Source: Antrihabitans stalactiti
GTDB taxonomy: Bacteria > Actinomycetota > Actinomycetes > Mycobacteriales > Mycobacteriaceae
NCBI RefSeq assembly: GCF_012932915.1
Contig: NZ_VCQU01000008.1
Location: 186,001 to 250,000 of the forward strand
DNA length: 64,000 nucleotides
Direction of reading: 5' to 3'
Of this stretch, positions 17,359 through 25,856 are shown piece after piece (position 1 is the first letter of the stretch; each line of letters opens with the position of its first letter). Made by a program: the position numbers and the translations under genes. The notes below the pieces were generated by a model, which was not told the origin of the DNA, searched no databases, and was given only the letters and a program-made list of their open reading frames with translations.

Positions 17359-18015
17359 ATGATGCTGACCCGACTGCCGGCGGACGAGCGCCGAGCGCAA
17401 CTCGTCGAATCCGCTATCGCGGTCGCCGAACGGGGCGGGATAGCCGCGGTAACGGTCCGAGGCATCGCAGAGCATGCGGGGGTGTCGCTCGGTGTCGTGC
17501 ATTACGTCTTCGAAAGCAAAGAGGCGTTACTCGCTGCGATGGGTGAGTCGATCGTGTTGCAAGTCAGCCAATCGATGCATGCCGCATTCGGCGAGGCGTC
17601 GCATCACCCCGAGGTCCGCGGCATACGCGGACTTCGCATTTTGCTGCACCGTGGTCTGAGTGCGATGTGGCCGCTCATCGAGGCGACTCCTGATCGGCAG
17701 AAGCTGTCGTTCGAATTGCGGTCCTATTCGCTCCGCGGCGCCAGCGCCGCCGACAATTCGACGGCCACGCTGATGAACGCGATTGCGAGTGAGCAGTACC
17801 AAATCATGGATCGGGAAGCCGTCGCATTCCTGAACAACTGTTCGGAGCGGAGCGGAACCACCTGGCTCGAACCGGTCGCCGCCGTTTCGCGTTTCGGTCT
17901 TGCGTTGCTCGACGGGCTAGTCCTGCGGTGGCTTGTCGATCGGCGCAGTGAGGCGATGTTGGCGCAACTCGACGACATGGCGGGGATCATCGCGTCGAAG
18001 GCGACCGAGGTTTAG
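17359..18015 (+). CDS. TetR-family transcriptional regulator
   Basis: A 218-residue repressor. The N-terminal helix-turn-helix reads AAVTVRGIAEHAGVSLGVVHYVFESKEALL with the usual TetR spacing; the C-terminal about 150 residues form the ligand-binding dimerisation domain (TetR_C_6-like by position only). Two adjacent ATGs (17359, 17362) could serve as start. The following small hydrolase gene begins five bases after its stop, so they are co-transcribed and the hydrolase or the divergent molybdoenzyme may be targets. Confidence 0.88.
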   Translation: MMLTRLPADERRAQLVESAIAVAERGGIAAVTVRGIAEHAGVSLGVVHYVFESKEALLAAMGESIVLQVSQSMHAAFGEASHHPEVRGIRGLRILLHRGLSAMWPLIEATPDRQKLSFELRSYSLRGASAADNSTATLMNAIASEQYQIMDREAVAFLNNCSERSGTTWLEPVAAVSRFGLALLDGLVLRWLVDRRSEAMLAQLDDMAGIIASKATEV

Positions 18016-18020
18016 GGCGA

Positions 18021-18614
18021 ATGCCCTTCTTCGACGGAGCTGTCGGCCGCGTTCACTACCGTCGCTGGCAAGTAAAAGCACCTCGTGCGGTGATGGTGTT
18101 TCTCCACGGTCGTGGGCAGCACAGCGGTCAGTACCATCGCTTCGCCCGTACGCTCGGCGCCGCTGAAATCGAGCTCTGGGCAATCGATTTCGTCGGCCAC
18201 GGCTTGAGCGAGGGCGAAGAGGGCGTCGTGGTGGCGCTCGAGTCATTGGCTGCTGATGCGTCGAATTTATTGTCGATAGCCCGGTCCGAGCGGGCAGGGT
18301 TGCGGGTGGTGCTGGCCGGACATTCATTGGGTGCCGCTACGACGCTGGCCGTGTTGGCGAACAGCTCCGTCGATGGTGTGGTGCTCTGCGGAACGCCTCG
18401 CTCGATCGCCGGAACCGCGGTGCCAGGTGGCGATTTGCTAGTGGTGCACGGAGTTGACGACAGACTCGCTCCCATCGAACCAGTCCGAGAGTGGGTCGCC
18501 GCACGGTCCGGAGTGGTGTTCCACGAGTACCTCGATGCCGGCCACGATTTGCTCCACGAACCAGTCCAGGCCCAGGTCACCGCCGACATTGTGGAGTTCG
18601 TCCTCAGCTTGTGA
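18021..18614 (+). CDS. Small alpha/beta hydrolase, lysophospholipase-like
   Basis: A 197-residue hydrolase resembling monoacylglycerol lipase/lysophospholipase: VMVFLHGRGQHSGQYHRFARTL oxyanion region, DFVGHGLSEGEEG, nucleophile elbow AGHSLGAA, acid in VHGVDDRLAP and final histidine in AGHDLLHE. At under 200 residues it lacks most of the cap domain. There is no signal peptide. It follows the TetR gene by five bases. The substrate is unknown, though the HGLSEG motif points to acylglycerol-type esters. Confidence 0.83.
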   Translation: MPFFDGAVGRVHYRRWQVKAPRAVMVFLHGRGQHSGQYHRFARTLGAAEIELWAIDFVGHGLSEGEEGVVVALESLAADASNLLSIARSERAGLRVVLAGHSLGAATTLAVLANSSVDGVVLCGTPRSIAGTAVPGGDLLVVHGVDDRLAPIEPVREWVAARSGVVFHEYLDAGHDLLHEPVQAQVTADIVEFVLSL

Positions 18615-18730
18615 TGGCCTCGCCGATCTGTGAAAGTAGACGGGGCAGGGGAGTGATCCGGGGCGGAACACACATTCGACGGAACCGATCGTGGTTGCGC
18701 TGCGTCGAACATCGTGAGCAGTTTTTTAGC

Positions 18731-18739
18731 GGGGAGGAG
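18731..18739 (+). promoter_or_regulatory. Ribosome binding site deciding a GTG start
   Basis: GGGGAGGAG ends seven bases before GTG 18747, which fixes that codon as the start of the small type VII-associated protein although the frame is open further upstream. Confidence 0.7.
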
Positions 18740-18746
18740 CTGGCTG

Positions 18747-19115
18747 GTGAGTGATAAGGCACCGACGGTCGAGGAATTGCGGCAATCCGTAGAAGGGGGT
18801 GTGCTCTGGCTAGAGCCTGGGACTGCCGAGAAATGCGCTGGCCGTGCCGAGGCTTTGCGGGATGGACTTCGCTCGACACGGCGGAGTTTGATCGCCACCG
18901 AACAGCTGTCCGGGTTCGGTGGATTCGGTTCGGGTGACGCCCTGCGTGCCCAATTTGTGGCAAAGGCAACCGAGGCGATCGACTATATCGACCGTCAAAT
19001 CGCGATCGCTGCCAACATGGCGGAAACATTTCGTGCAGCTGGCCGAGCATATGCAAACCAAGAGGCGACCAACGCGGCGGCAATAAGTGCTGTCGAGGTC
19101 GGTCAACCGCGGTGA
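18747..19115 (+). CDS. Small helical secreted-type protein, WXG100/EspC-like
   Basis: A 122-residue, alanine-rich, almost all-helical protein. Two long helices are separated by a glycine turn (LSGFGGFGSGDAL, near residues 55-65) in the place of the usual WxG. At residues 102-106 it has YANQE, matching the YxxxD/E general type VII secretion signal after the second helix. This pattern and the PPE-like and EspG-like genes downstream suggest an ESX substrate or partner. Its stop overlaps the GTG of the lipoprotein gene as GTGA. The family name is not certain. Confidence 0.72.
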   Translation: MSDKAPTVEELRQSVEGGVLWLEPGTAEKCAGRAEALRDGLRSTRRSLIATEQLSGFGGFGSGDALRAQFVAKATEAIDYIDRQIAIAANMAETFRAAGRAYANQEATNAAAISAVEVGQPR

Positions 19116-19717
19116 GGCTGCGCGGGCCGCTGCTCAGCGCGCTGCTTCTATTCGTCGTTGCAGGTTGTTCCCTTGGCGCTGACGACGGTGATGCGGCCAA
19201 TTCGTTGGCGAGTTCCCTGACCGCTGTCCATGGGTCGACAACGACAGTCGTGCCACAGGGACTGGAACCGCCGAAGCAGTTCAACGAAAATGGCAGAGCA
19301 GATGTCACGTTCGACCCGTGCTTCGATTTCGATGACGAGGTGATCAAACGAGCTGGTCTGGATCCCGCATCCCGCCAGCGAACGGACATCGCCGCAGAGT
19401 ACACGTTTCTGGGCTGTGTCTTCTTGGGAAAGGATTTCAGCGCCGGCGTCACGATCGGAAACGTGACTTTTGAGGAAAATATCGAGCGGTACAAGAACGA
19501 CTCGCCACAGTTCCTCACAATCAACGGCCGAGAATCGTTGCTGGTGCGAAGCGATATTGCTGCGTCGTCATGCGCGATTGTTGTTCGAATGGCTAGGGGG
19601 GTAATGCTGATTTCAATCGGACCCGACTACGAACCTACGACGGCGGGGAATGACGGTTGCGTACTGGCGCCCGACGTGGCGCGGGCGTTCGAACCAGCTC
19701 TCCCCAAAGATCGCTGA
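19112..19717 (+). CDS. Secreted lipoprotein, DUF3558-like
   Basis: A 201-residue lipoprotein. The signal peptide ends in the lipobox VAGC with the modified cysteine at residue 19, followed by a flexible serine/threonine-rich linker. The globular part has the DUF3558 pattern: FDPCFDFDDEVIKRAGLDP, then a cysteine in FLGCVFLG and two late cysteines (SSCAIVV; GNDGCVL) that would form disulfides. It should sit on the outer face of the plasma membrane. Placement between an EspC-like and a PPE-like gene links it to type VII secretion, as often seen for DUF3558 genes in Nocardia-type genomes (recollection, not checked). Confidence 0.78.
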   Translation: MRLRGPLLSALLLFVVAGCSLGADDGDAANSLASSLTAVHGSTTTVVPQGLEPPKQFNENGRADVTFDPCFDFDDEVIKRAGLDPASRQRTDIAAEYTFLGCVFLGKDFSAGVTIGNVTFEENIERYKNDSPQFLTINGRESLLVRSDIAASSCAIVVRMARGVMLISIGPDYEPTTAGNDGCVLAPDVARAFEPALPKDR

Positions 19718-19765
19718 TGAGCGTGTTCTTGGTCCCAGCAGTCTCCACGCCGAAAGGACGTTGAA

Positions 19766-21064
19766 ATGGCGCCGAAAGACCCCTCCCAGGACTATCCGTT
19801 CCTTCCGCCTGGGTTGGAGCAGTTGGTAAACGAGCACAAGGTCGTCGAGGATTCGGCCCACTATCGCGGGCCGAATTCTGTGGTCGCCGAAATGTTCGAG
19901 CCGATTCCGCACGAGACCATCTACGCCTCCGTGCAGGCCTTGAGTCCAGGCGCAATCGGCGGGAGTGCGTCGAACTGGACGAAAGCTGCGTTGCAGATGT
20001 ACACGCATGCGACTGAATTCGCCGCCGGAATCGCCACCGACATGCGAGATGGTTGGCGTGGGGCAGCCGCGTCCAGTGCACAGAGCGGCGTCAACGCGGT
20101 GACGACCACGACGGCTGAGGGCTCGGGGCTCATGACCAACGTGGGTAATCGACTTCTCCAGGCGAGTGAGGCGGCAAGCGTCGTCAAAGCCGGCGTTCCA
20201 CAGCCGATCTCCGTCGAGACGCGGGCGGCAATCACCGCCGTCCTCTACCCCGACACCGGACTCGCGCTAGCGGCAGCGCAAAAGGAAGCCGAAGCCGCCC
20301 ATCGCGAGGCGGTGCGGGTGATGAATACCGTCTACAAGGGTGCGTTTCTGACCGTGGGCAATGGTGTGCCGGGATTCACGATGCCGACCGACCCAACTAA
20401 CGGCGGCGGGGCAAACGGTACCGACGAATACGTCCATCGCCTCAACTCTTTTACCAGCAGCGAAAGCAACAACGCCAGTGGCGCGGACAACAGCCGGACC
20501 GCTGAGTCTGTCGCGAATACGAACCAAACCGACCCGAATGCTGTGCAGCAGGGCCAAAATCCAGCGAGCACGAAGACGAACGATACGACCAGCGCGAATC
20601 CAACATCCACCACCGCAACGAGGAATGCGTCAGCCGACCAGCCGGGCAACATCAATGGCAACTCGCCGACCGCCGACAACAGCGTCTCGCGAGGCCCGGT
20701 CGCGACCGGCGTCAATCCACAAAGCCCGAATTTCTTCACGAGCCCGACCGGTCCGAATTTGCGTCGCCAGGATGACAAGAGTCGGGACAATGCGAATGCG
20801 AATCTCGGGATGGGAATGCTCGGCGGCACTGCTGCTGTGGTGGGTGCCGACAGCCTTCGCCAAGGACCGAGTGTCGCGGCGAATGCCGTTGCCGCAAAGT
20901 CTGTTCCGAGTGGAATGATGCCCCACGCCGCGCGCGCCGCGGGGGATGAGGACAAAGAGCACAAGACTCCGTCGTACCTCGTGAACGTCCACAACGGCAC
21001 CGAACTGATCGGCCCGATCGACCCCGCAGCGCCGCCTGTGTTGGGGGAGTGGAAAGAGGCGTGA
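19766..21064 (+). CDS. PPE-like type VII secretion substrate
   Basis: A 432-residue protein. The N-terminal about 200 residues are helical and alanine-rich, with a WxG-type turn at residues 97-99 (DGWRGAAASS) between long helices, as in the PPE/WXG domain. Residues about 205-400 are a low-complexity Asn/Thr/Ser/Gly-rich region resembling the linker of many Nocardiaceae PPE-like proteins, ending in a short conserved tail (YLVNVHNGTELIGPIDPAAPPVLG). No classical PPE tripeptide is present, so this is PPE-like, not a proven family member. Its stop overlaps the EspG-like gene as GTGA, pointing to a substrate-chaperone pair. Confidence 0.72.
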   Translation: MAPKDPSQDYPFLPPGLEQLVNEHKVVEDSAHYRGPNSVVAEMFEPIPHETIYASVQALSPGAIGGSASNWTKAALQMYTHATEFAAGIATDMRDGWRGAAASSAQSGVNAVTTTTAEGSGLMTNVGNRLLQASEAASVVKAGVPQPISVETRAAITAVLYPDTGLALAAAQKEAEAAHREAVRVMNTVYKGAFLTVGNGVPGFTMPTDPTNGGGANGTDEYVHRLNSFTSSESNNASGADNSRTAESVANTNQTDPNAVQQGQNPASTKTNDTTSANPTSTTATRNASADQPGNINGNSPTADNSVSRGPVATGVNPQSPNFFTSPTGPNLRRQDDKSRDNANANLGMGMLGGTAAVVGADSLRQGPSVAANAVAAKSVPSGMMPHAARAAGDEDKEHKTPSYLVNVHNGTELIGPIDPAAPPVLGEWKEA

Positions 21065-21774
21065 ACTGGACGTTCACCCCGGACCAGTTCAGTTACGCAT
21101 GGGAAACGACTGGCCTTGATTGGCATCCGTATCCGCTGAGTGTGTGGCCTACCGCGCAAACCGAAGACGAACGAGCGCAGCATCTTCGCGAGTTGAAGCC
21201 GTGGGTTGAGCGGGCTGTCACCGCAGATCTGGAGGTCGCGTTCCGGATCCTCGCCCAGCCGGATCTGCGGATCACGGTGTTCGGGCTCGAAGGTCCGGAC
21301 GAATCGCGACCGATTCGTGTGCTCGCCGCATCCGAAGGCCGGACCGGTGTCGTTGCGGCACAACAGGAAGGCCGACACGGGAAGGTCTGGGTGTCACTCG
21401 GACAGCTGAATACGTTGCTGCTCAGGACAGTTGCATCGATTCCGCCCGAGCCGGCCGGTCGCGAGCCGGCACGGACCGAGCGGCTCAGCGATGTGCAACG
21501 AGACGGTCGCGACGTGATCGTAACGTCGGTTGCAACGAAATCCGTTGCGGCGCAAATCCGTCAGCTTGCGGCGAAACCTCGTCGCCGGACTGGAAACGTC
21601 TTGGTGGCCACTCGCTTGAGCGAAGGTATCGAACGCCCGGACCGCATTCTAAGTTGGATCGACGTCGAAGGCGATGGCCGCTACATCATCCGTGCACGAG
21701 AGGAAGTCGACGTAATCCCCGCAACGCGTGACGTATTCGTCGAACAGATCCGCCGGCTCATCCGCGAGGAATGA
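21061..21774 (+). CDS. EspG-like ESX secretion chaperone
   Basis: A 237-residue cytoplasmic protein. The start WTFTPDQFSYAWETTGLDWHPYPL and the mixed alpha/beta layout match EspG family proteins, which bind the tip of PPE proteins and keep them soluble until secretion. The GTG start overlaps the PPE-like stop, so stoichiometric coupled production is expected. It ends an operon of four genes (18747-21774) with no ESX ATPase or membrane components nearby, so the machinery must be elsewhere. Two related palindromes follow it. Confidence 0.68.
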   Translation: MNWTFTPDQFSYAWETTGLDWHPYPLSVWPTAQTEDERAQHLRELKPWVERAVTADLEVAFRILAQPDLRITVFGLEGPDESRPIRVLAASEGRTGVVAAQQEGRHGKVWVSLGQLNTLLLRTVASIPPEPAGREPARTERLSDVQRDGRDVIVTSVATKSVAAQIRQLAAKPRRRTGNVLVATRLSEGIERPDRILSWIDVEGDGRYIIRAREEVDVIPATRDVFVEQIRRLIREE

Positions 21775-21790
21775 ACGGACGCGCGCGAGG

Positions 21791-21831
21791 AATGTAGTTT
21801 TCCACTCGGTATCCGAGAGGAATTCCACACT
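21791..21831. repeat. Imperfect palindrome, copy 1
   Basis: An imperfect hairpin centred on CTCGGTATCCGAG (21805-21817). Its sequence is clearly related to the longer palindrome at 21882-21926 (shared TCCACTCG, ATCCGAG and CCACACT blocks). It lies between the convergent EspG-like and FadD15-like genes. Confidence 0.6.
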
Positions 21832-21881
21832 GCTGAGACCCGCGGATCGCCGTGACCTCTGCGCCCCCTGAATGCACTGCA

Positions 21882-21926
21882 AGAGTATGGGATTCCACTC
21901 GCCATCCGAGCGAAATCCCACACTCT
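21882..21926. terminator. Long palindrome, copy 2, probable bidirectional terminator
   Basis: Arms 21882-21894 and 21914-21926 pair over 13 positions with one mismatch, and an inner GC-rich stem (21898-21901 with 21907-21910) closes on a five-base loop. It lies 12 bases from the end of the leftward FadD15-like gene and serves both convergent transcripts. Confidence 0.6.
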
Positions 21927-21938
21927 CGCGAGCAGTTC

Positions 21939-23729
21939 CTACGAGTAGATCGCGTCGACCTCGTTGCCGTACTGCTTGAGCACGACGTTCCGCTTGAGCG
22001 ACATCTTGGGCGTGAGTTCGCCGCCCTCTTGCGTCCAGTCGACGTCGAGGATGCGAATCTTTTTGATCTGCTCGGCTTTCGAGACCTTCTTGTTGGTCTC
22101 GGCGACCGCGGCGTTGATGTCGGCGATCAACTCTTCGTTCTTCGCAAGCTCGCTGACCGAGGTGGTGGCAGGCAGGCCGTGGCGTTCGGCCCAGCCGGGC
22201 AGTGCCTCGGGATCGAGGGTGATGAGCGCGCCGATGAACGGCTGCCCGTCGCCGACGACCATGCACTGGCTGATCAGTGGGTTCGAGCGAAGGGAATCCT
22301 CGAGCTGCGACGGCGACACATTCTTGCCTGCGGCGGTGACGATGAGTTCCTTCTTGCGGCCGGTGATCGAGACGAAGCCGTCCTCGTCGATGGCACCGAG
22401 GTCGCCGGTCTTGAACCAGCCGTCGACGAAGTTGTCGGCCGTCGCGGCCTCGTTCTTCCAGTACCCGGTGAACACGACCGGACCGCGGACCAGCAGTTCG
22501 CCGTCGTCAGCGACCTTCGCGCCGTGCCCGGAGATGGGTCGGCCGACGCTGCCGACGCGGATGTGCGACGGCGAGTTGACCGTGACAGCGGCGCTGGTCT
22601 CGGTGAGTCCGTAGCCTTCGTAGATCGTGACGCCGACGCCGCGGAAGAAGTGGCCGAGGCGAGCGCCGAGCGGTCCACCGCCGGAAACTGCTGCCTTGCA
22701 CTGACCGCCGAGCGCGGTCTTCAACTTGCTGTAGACGAGCCGGTCGAAGACTGCATGCTTGAGCTTGAGACCGATTCCGGCGCCGCCGGTCTCCTGCGCT
22801 TCGCTCCACTTGATGGCCGTTTCGGCGGCCGAGTCGAAGATCTTGCCCTTGCCGCCGTCGTGCGCCTTCTGCTTGGCCGAGTTGAAGACCTTCTCGAACA
22901 CGCGCGGCACCGAGAGGATGAAGTCGGGCTGGTAGGCGCCGAACTGTTCGACGAGCGTGCCCCAGTCGGACGTGTGCGCGACCGTCACCTTGGCATCGAG
23001 CGCACCGACCGAGATGGCTCGCGCGAAGACGTGAGCCAGCGGCAGGAACATCAGGGTCTTGTTGCCTGCGACGAACAACTCGGAGAGGTCGCCACGTACT
23101 GCAGCAGATTCTGCGTAGAGGTTGGCGTGTGTCAGCTGGACGCCCTTCGGCTTGCCCGTGGTGCCGGAGGTGTAGATCAAGGTGGCGGGCGACGAGGCTT
23201 TGACCTGCTTGCGTCGCTCGTGAACGAGGTCGTCGGAGACGTCGGCGCCGCGGCTGATCAGCTCACCGATTGCACCGCCGTCGATTTGCAGGACTTCGCG
23301 CAGGTCGGGAAGGGAATCGGCAACCTCGGTGATGGTCGCCGCATGCCGCGGCGCTTCGGCCACAGCGAGGACCGTCGCGGAATCTTCGAGGATCCACTTC
23401 GCCTGCTCGGCGGCGGAGGATTCGTAGATCGCGACCGTGCAACCACCAGCGGTCCAGATCGCGTAATCGAGGAGCACCCAATCGAATCGAGTCGTTGCCA
23501 TGATCGCGACGCGATCACCGAGGTTCACACCCGACGCGATGAACCCCTTCGCGACCGCGGTGACATTCTCGGCGAACTCCGCGGCAGTCACGTCGGACCA
23601 GCCGCCGCCAGAGACCGGCAACTTGAACGGGACGAACGTCGGCGATTCCTTCGCCAACCGGAAAACGCTCTCAGCCATCGAAGCGTCCTCAGGGATTGTG
23701 TACGTCGCCGGCACTTCGAATTCGCGCAT
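21939..23729 (-). CDS. Long-chain fatty-acid-CoA ligase, FadD15-like
   Basis: A 596-residue enzyme activating long-chain fatty acids with ATP and CoA. All adenylation motifs are intact: IYTSGTTGKPKGVQLTHANL, YEGYGLTETSAAV, GWFKTGDLGAIDEDGFVSITGRKKELIVTAAGKNVSP, and a complete C-terminal domain with the catalytic lysine in TPKMSLKRNVV. The length and LPLAHVFARA segment match the FadD15 group of mycolate bacteria. It is monocistronic and leftward. It contrasts with the broken AMP-binding gene at 11342-12574. Confidence 0.92.
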   Translation of the reverse strand: MREFEVPATYTIPEDASMAESVFRLAKESPTFVPFKLPVSGGGWSDVTAAEFAENVTAVAKGFIASGVNLGDRVAIMATTRFDWVLLDYAIWTAGGCTVAIYESSAAEQAKWILEDSATVLAVAEAPRHAATITEVADSLPDLREVLQIDGGAIGELISRGADVSDDLVHERRKQVKASSPATLIYTSGTTGKPKGVQLTHANLYAESAAVRGDLSELFVAGNKTLMFLPLAHVFARAISVGALDAKVTVAHTSDWGTLVEQFGAYQPDFILSVPRVFEKVFNSAKQKAHDGGKGKIFDSAAETAIKWSEAQETGGAGIGLKLKHAVFDRLVYSKLKTALGGQCKAAVSGGGPLGARLGHFFRGVGVTIYEGYGLTETSAAVTVNSPSHIRVGSVGRPISGHGAKVADDGELLVRGPVVFTGYWKNEAATADNFVDGWFKTGDLGAIDEDGFVSITGRKKELIVTAAGKNVSPSQLEDSLRSNPLISQCMVVGDGQPFIGALITLDPEALPGWAERHGLPATTSVSELAKNEELIADINAAVAETNKKVSKAEQIKKIRILDVDWTQEGGELTPKMSLKRNVVLKQYGNEVDAIYS

Positions 23730-23776
23730 CGGGTGATCCCTTCGGTTACCTACCAGTAGACATGTATTCCATCACA

Positions 23777-24436
23777 TTAGGCTCGCTCATCAGTCTGGGT
23801 GTACGGGTTCGCAGCGAGCAGAACAGTGACCTCGGAATCGTCGAGTTGGTGAAAATCGCGATAGGCACCGCCCACGCCACCGAGATCATGTGGCGTGCAA
23901 GGGCAGACGACTTCGTCAGCGACCGCACCCACCCGCCCGACCGCCTCGGGCGCCGAAACTGGGGCCGCCACCACGATCCACCGAGCCCCTTCTTTCCTCG
24001 CCAGCTGGCACGCGGCGAGCGCGGTAGCGCCCGTTGCCATTCCGTCGTCGACGATGACGACGACGCGGTCTGCGAGTGGGATGCGTCGACGCGTACCACG
24101 CAACACTCGACCACGGCGCTCGAGTTCTGCCTGCTCATGCGCCTGCGTCAGCGCGAATGCGGTCTCACTGATGTTGGAGTGCCGCACGACGTCGTCGTTG
24201 ATCACCCTGATGCCGCCTTCGGTGATCGCGCCCATCGCCAGTTCCGGTTGCCAAGGGACGCCCAGCTTCCGGACCAGAATGATGTCCAATTCGCCTGGAA
24301 TGTCTTCGGCGACTGCATAGGCCACCGGCACACCACCGCGGGGGAGCCCCAACACGAGCGGATAAGTCCCGTGCAGGTAGGTCAGCGACTTAGCCAGCGC
24401 GCGACCTGCTTCGGCGCGATCGGCGTATTTCATCAA
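23777..24436 (-). CDS. Phosphoribosyltransferase family protein
   Basis: A 219-residue protein with the PRPP-binding loop VVIVDDGMATGATALAACQLA and an N-terminal LVLGLPRGGVPVAYAVAE typical of the stand-alone PRTase/dienelactone-hydrolase-associated group. The usual hood region includes DIILVRKLGVPWQPELAMGAI. The substrate base is unknown; many members of this group lie near stress genes and have no assigned reaction. The first two codons are both ATG (24436, 24433). It is followed downstream by the FadD15-like gene in the same direction, 47 bases away. Confidence 0.82.
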   Translation of the reverse strand: MMKYADRAEAGRALAKSLTYLHGTYPLVLGLPRGGVPVAYAVAEDIPGELDIILVRKLGVPWQPELAMGAITEGGIRVINDDVVRHSNISETAFALTQAHEQAELERRGRVLRGTRRRIPLADRVVVIVDDGMATGATALAACQLARKEGARWIVVAAPVSAPEAVGRVGAVADEVVCPCTPHDLGGVGGAYRDFHQLDDSEVTVLLAANPYTQTDERA

Positions 24437-24478
24437 CTATCGACGCTACTCCGCTGGAGCGTCGAATCGCACTGATCG

Positions 24479-24931
24479 CTACGCGTTGACCAGCGCGCGG
24501 CTGAGCAGGGCGTCCCAAACTGCGGGGGAGCCTGCGATGTCGCCGAGACGTGCTTCGAGGGACCGAGCCATTTCGGCGTCGGCGACCGCGCGACGCAGGT
24601 CCGCGCTCGATTCGATACCGCTGCGGTACAGCAGTTCCGCGGCATGTTCGATCGCAGCGGCAGCGACGGGCGACGAGTTGGGGGAGTAGCGACGACGGTA
24701 GTTCCCGACCTTGCCGGCCCAGGCTTCGATTCCGCCGACTTCCTCGAAGGTGCGAAGCAGCGCCCGAACTCCGTCGGTCATTGCAGAGTGGCCCTTTGCC
24801 TGGCGGTACGCGTGGTAGCACTCGACGACAGCTGCGGTCTGTGCTGGTTCGGCAACATTGGCATGCATTGCCTCGACAAGACACAGCGCGAGGCTTGGCT
24901 CTGAAACTGCTCGTTGCATTGTTGCCAACAT
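24479..24931 (-). CDS. Hypothetical helical protein
   Basis: A 150-residue protein I do not recognise. It is alanine-rich and predicted to be mostly helical, with no signal peptide or membrane segment. The ATG at 24931 is chosen because GGAAGG lies seven bases upstream; GTG 24976 is an alternative that would add 15 residues. It sits between the phosphoribosyltransferase gene (42 bases downstream) and the amidase gene (71 bases upstream), all leftward. Confidence 0.65.
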   Translation of the reverse strand: MLATMQRAVSEPSLALCLVEAMHANVAEPAQTAAVVECYHAYRQAKGHSAMTDGVRALLRTFEEVGGIEAWAGKVGNYRRRYSPNSSPVAAAAIEHAAELLYRSGIESSADLRRAVADAEMARSLEARLGDIAGSPAVWDALLSRALVNA

Positions 24932-25002
24932 GGTGTTGCCTTCCGAATCGACACCCTCGGCAACTGTGTCGTTCACAACAGTCCCATGCGTTACGGGACT
25001 CG

Positions 25003-25806
25003 CTAGATTGGCTCGACTCCGCGGAATCTGCGCAGTTGAAGCGCGGGATTTTTCCGTCGAACTTCCGCGACGCGGTCGGCGGAAATCGTCGCCGTCGCGG
25101 TCCCGGTGCGCTCGCCGAGCGCGGCGAGAACGACGCCCATCGGATCGATGATCATGCTGTTTCCCGCGCCGAACGGTCCGGCTTGGTCGGCTGCAGCTAT
25201 GTAGATCGTGTTTTCGATGGCGCGCGCTCGCAGCAGGGTGGTCCAGTGATCTTCCTTCAGCGGTCCGGGGACCCACTGCGCGGGAAGTAGCACCACCTCG
25301 GCGCCCGCGTCGACGATGCGCCGCGTCACTTCCGGGAAGCGGACGTCGTAACAGGTCTGCATGCCGAAGGTCACACCGTCGACCTCGAACGTCTGCGGAG
25401 CATCGGTCGGGGCTGCGACGACGAAGTCGGATTCTTTGAAGCCGAAGGCGTCGTACAGATGCAGTTTGCGGTAGGTGGCAGCGACGATCCCGTCCGGTCC
25501 GACGGCGACGAGAGTGTTCGAAATCCGGTCGTTGTCGGTGAGGCGTTCCGCGACCCCGGCGATGACGTAAACGCCTGCGTCACTCGCGATCTCACCCAGC
25601 TTCGCAACAAATGGACCGTCCAGCGGCTCGCCCGCGTCGACGACGCCTTGATCGAGTTTCGGCGCCGTGAACATGGAGTACTCAGGCGCGACGACGACCC
25701 GTGCGCCACGTGCGGCTGCCTCGCCGACGAGCGCACGAATCGTGCCCAGATTTGCCGCCTTGTCCGTCCCTGGAGCGAACTGCGCAACCGCTACCTCTAC
25801 CGTCAC
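25003..25806 (-). CDS. Nitrilase-superfamily carbon-nitrogen hydrolase
   Basis: A 267-residue amidase-type enzyme. The Glu-Lys-Cys triad is visible as Glu42 (VVAPEYSMF), Lys114 (YRKLHLYDAF) and Cys152 (MQTCYDVRFPE). The layout matches the Nit1/Nit2-like omega-amidase or deaminated-glutathione amidase branch, but the actual substrate here is not known. The GTG at 25806 begins VTVEVAVAQFAPG, the normal family N-terminus, and a TAGATT box seven bases before it suggests a leaderless message. It diverges from deaD across a 50-base gap. Confidence 0.86.
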   Translation of the reverse strand: MTVEVAVAQFAPGTDKAANLGTIRALVGEAAARGARVVVAPEYSMFTAPKLDQGVVDAGEPLDGPFVAKLGEIASDAGVYVIAGVAERLTDNDRISNTLVAVGPDGIVAATYRKLHLYDAFGFKESDFVVAAPTDAPQTFEVDGVTFGMQTCYDVRFPEVTRRIVDAGAEVVLLPAQWVPGPLKEDHWTTLLRARAIENTIYIAAADQAGPFGAGNSMIIDPMGVVLAALGERTGTATATISADRVAEVRRKNPALQLRRFRGVEPI

Positions 25807-25856
25807 GAAGCCCAATCTAGTTCGGGTCGCTCCCGAGGCAGTAAACTCCAGGTCAC

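Noticed and set aside
21852-23759. Long open frame (about 635 codons) on the plus strand antisense to the FadD15-like gene
   Set aside because: It mirrors the codon bias of the GC-rich gene on the other strand, has no recognisable domain, and the antisense product has all adenylation motifs.
23745-23765. CTACCAGTAG as operator before the FadD15-like gene
   Set aside because: Only a 4-2-4 dyad without extension, expected by chance in a window of this size.
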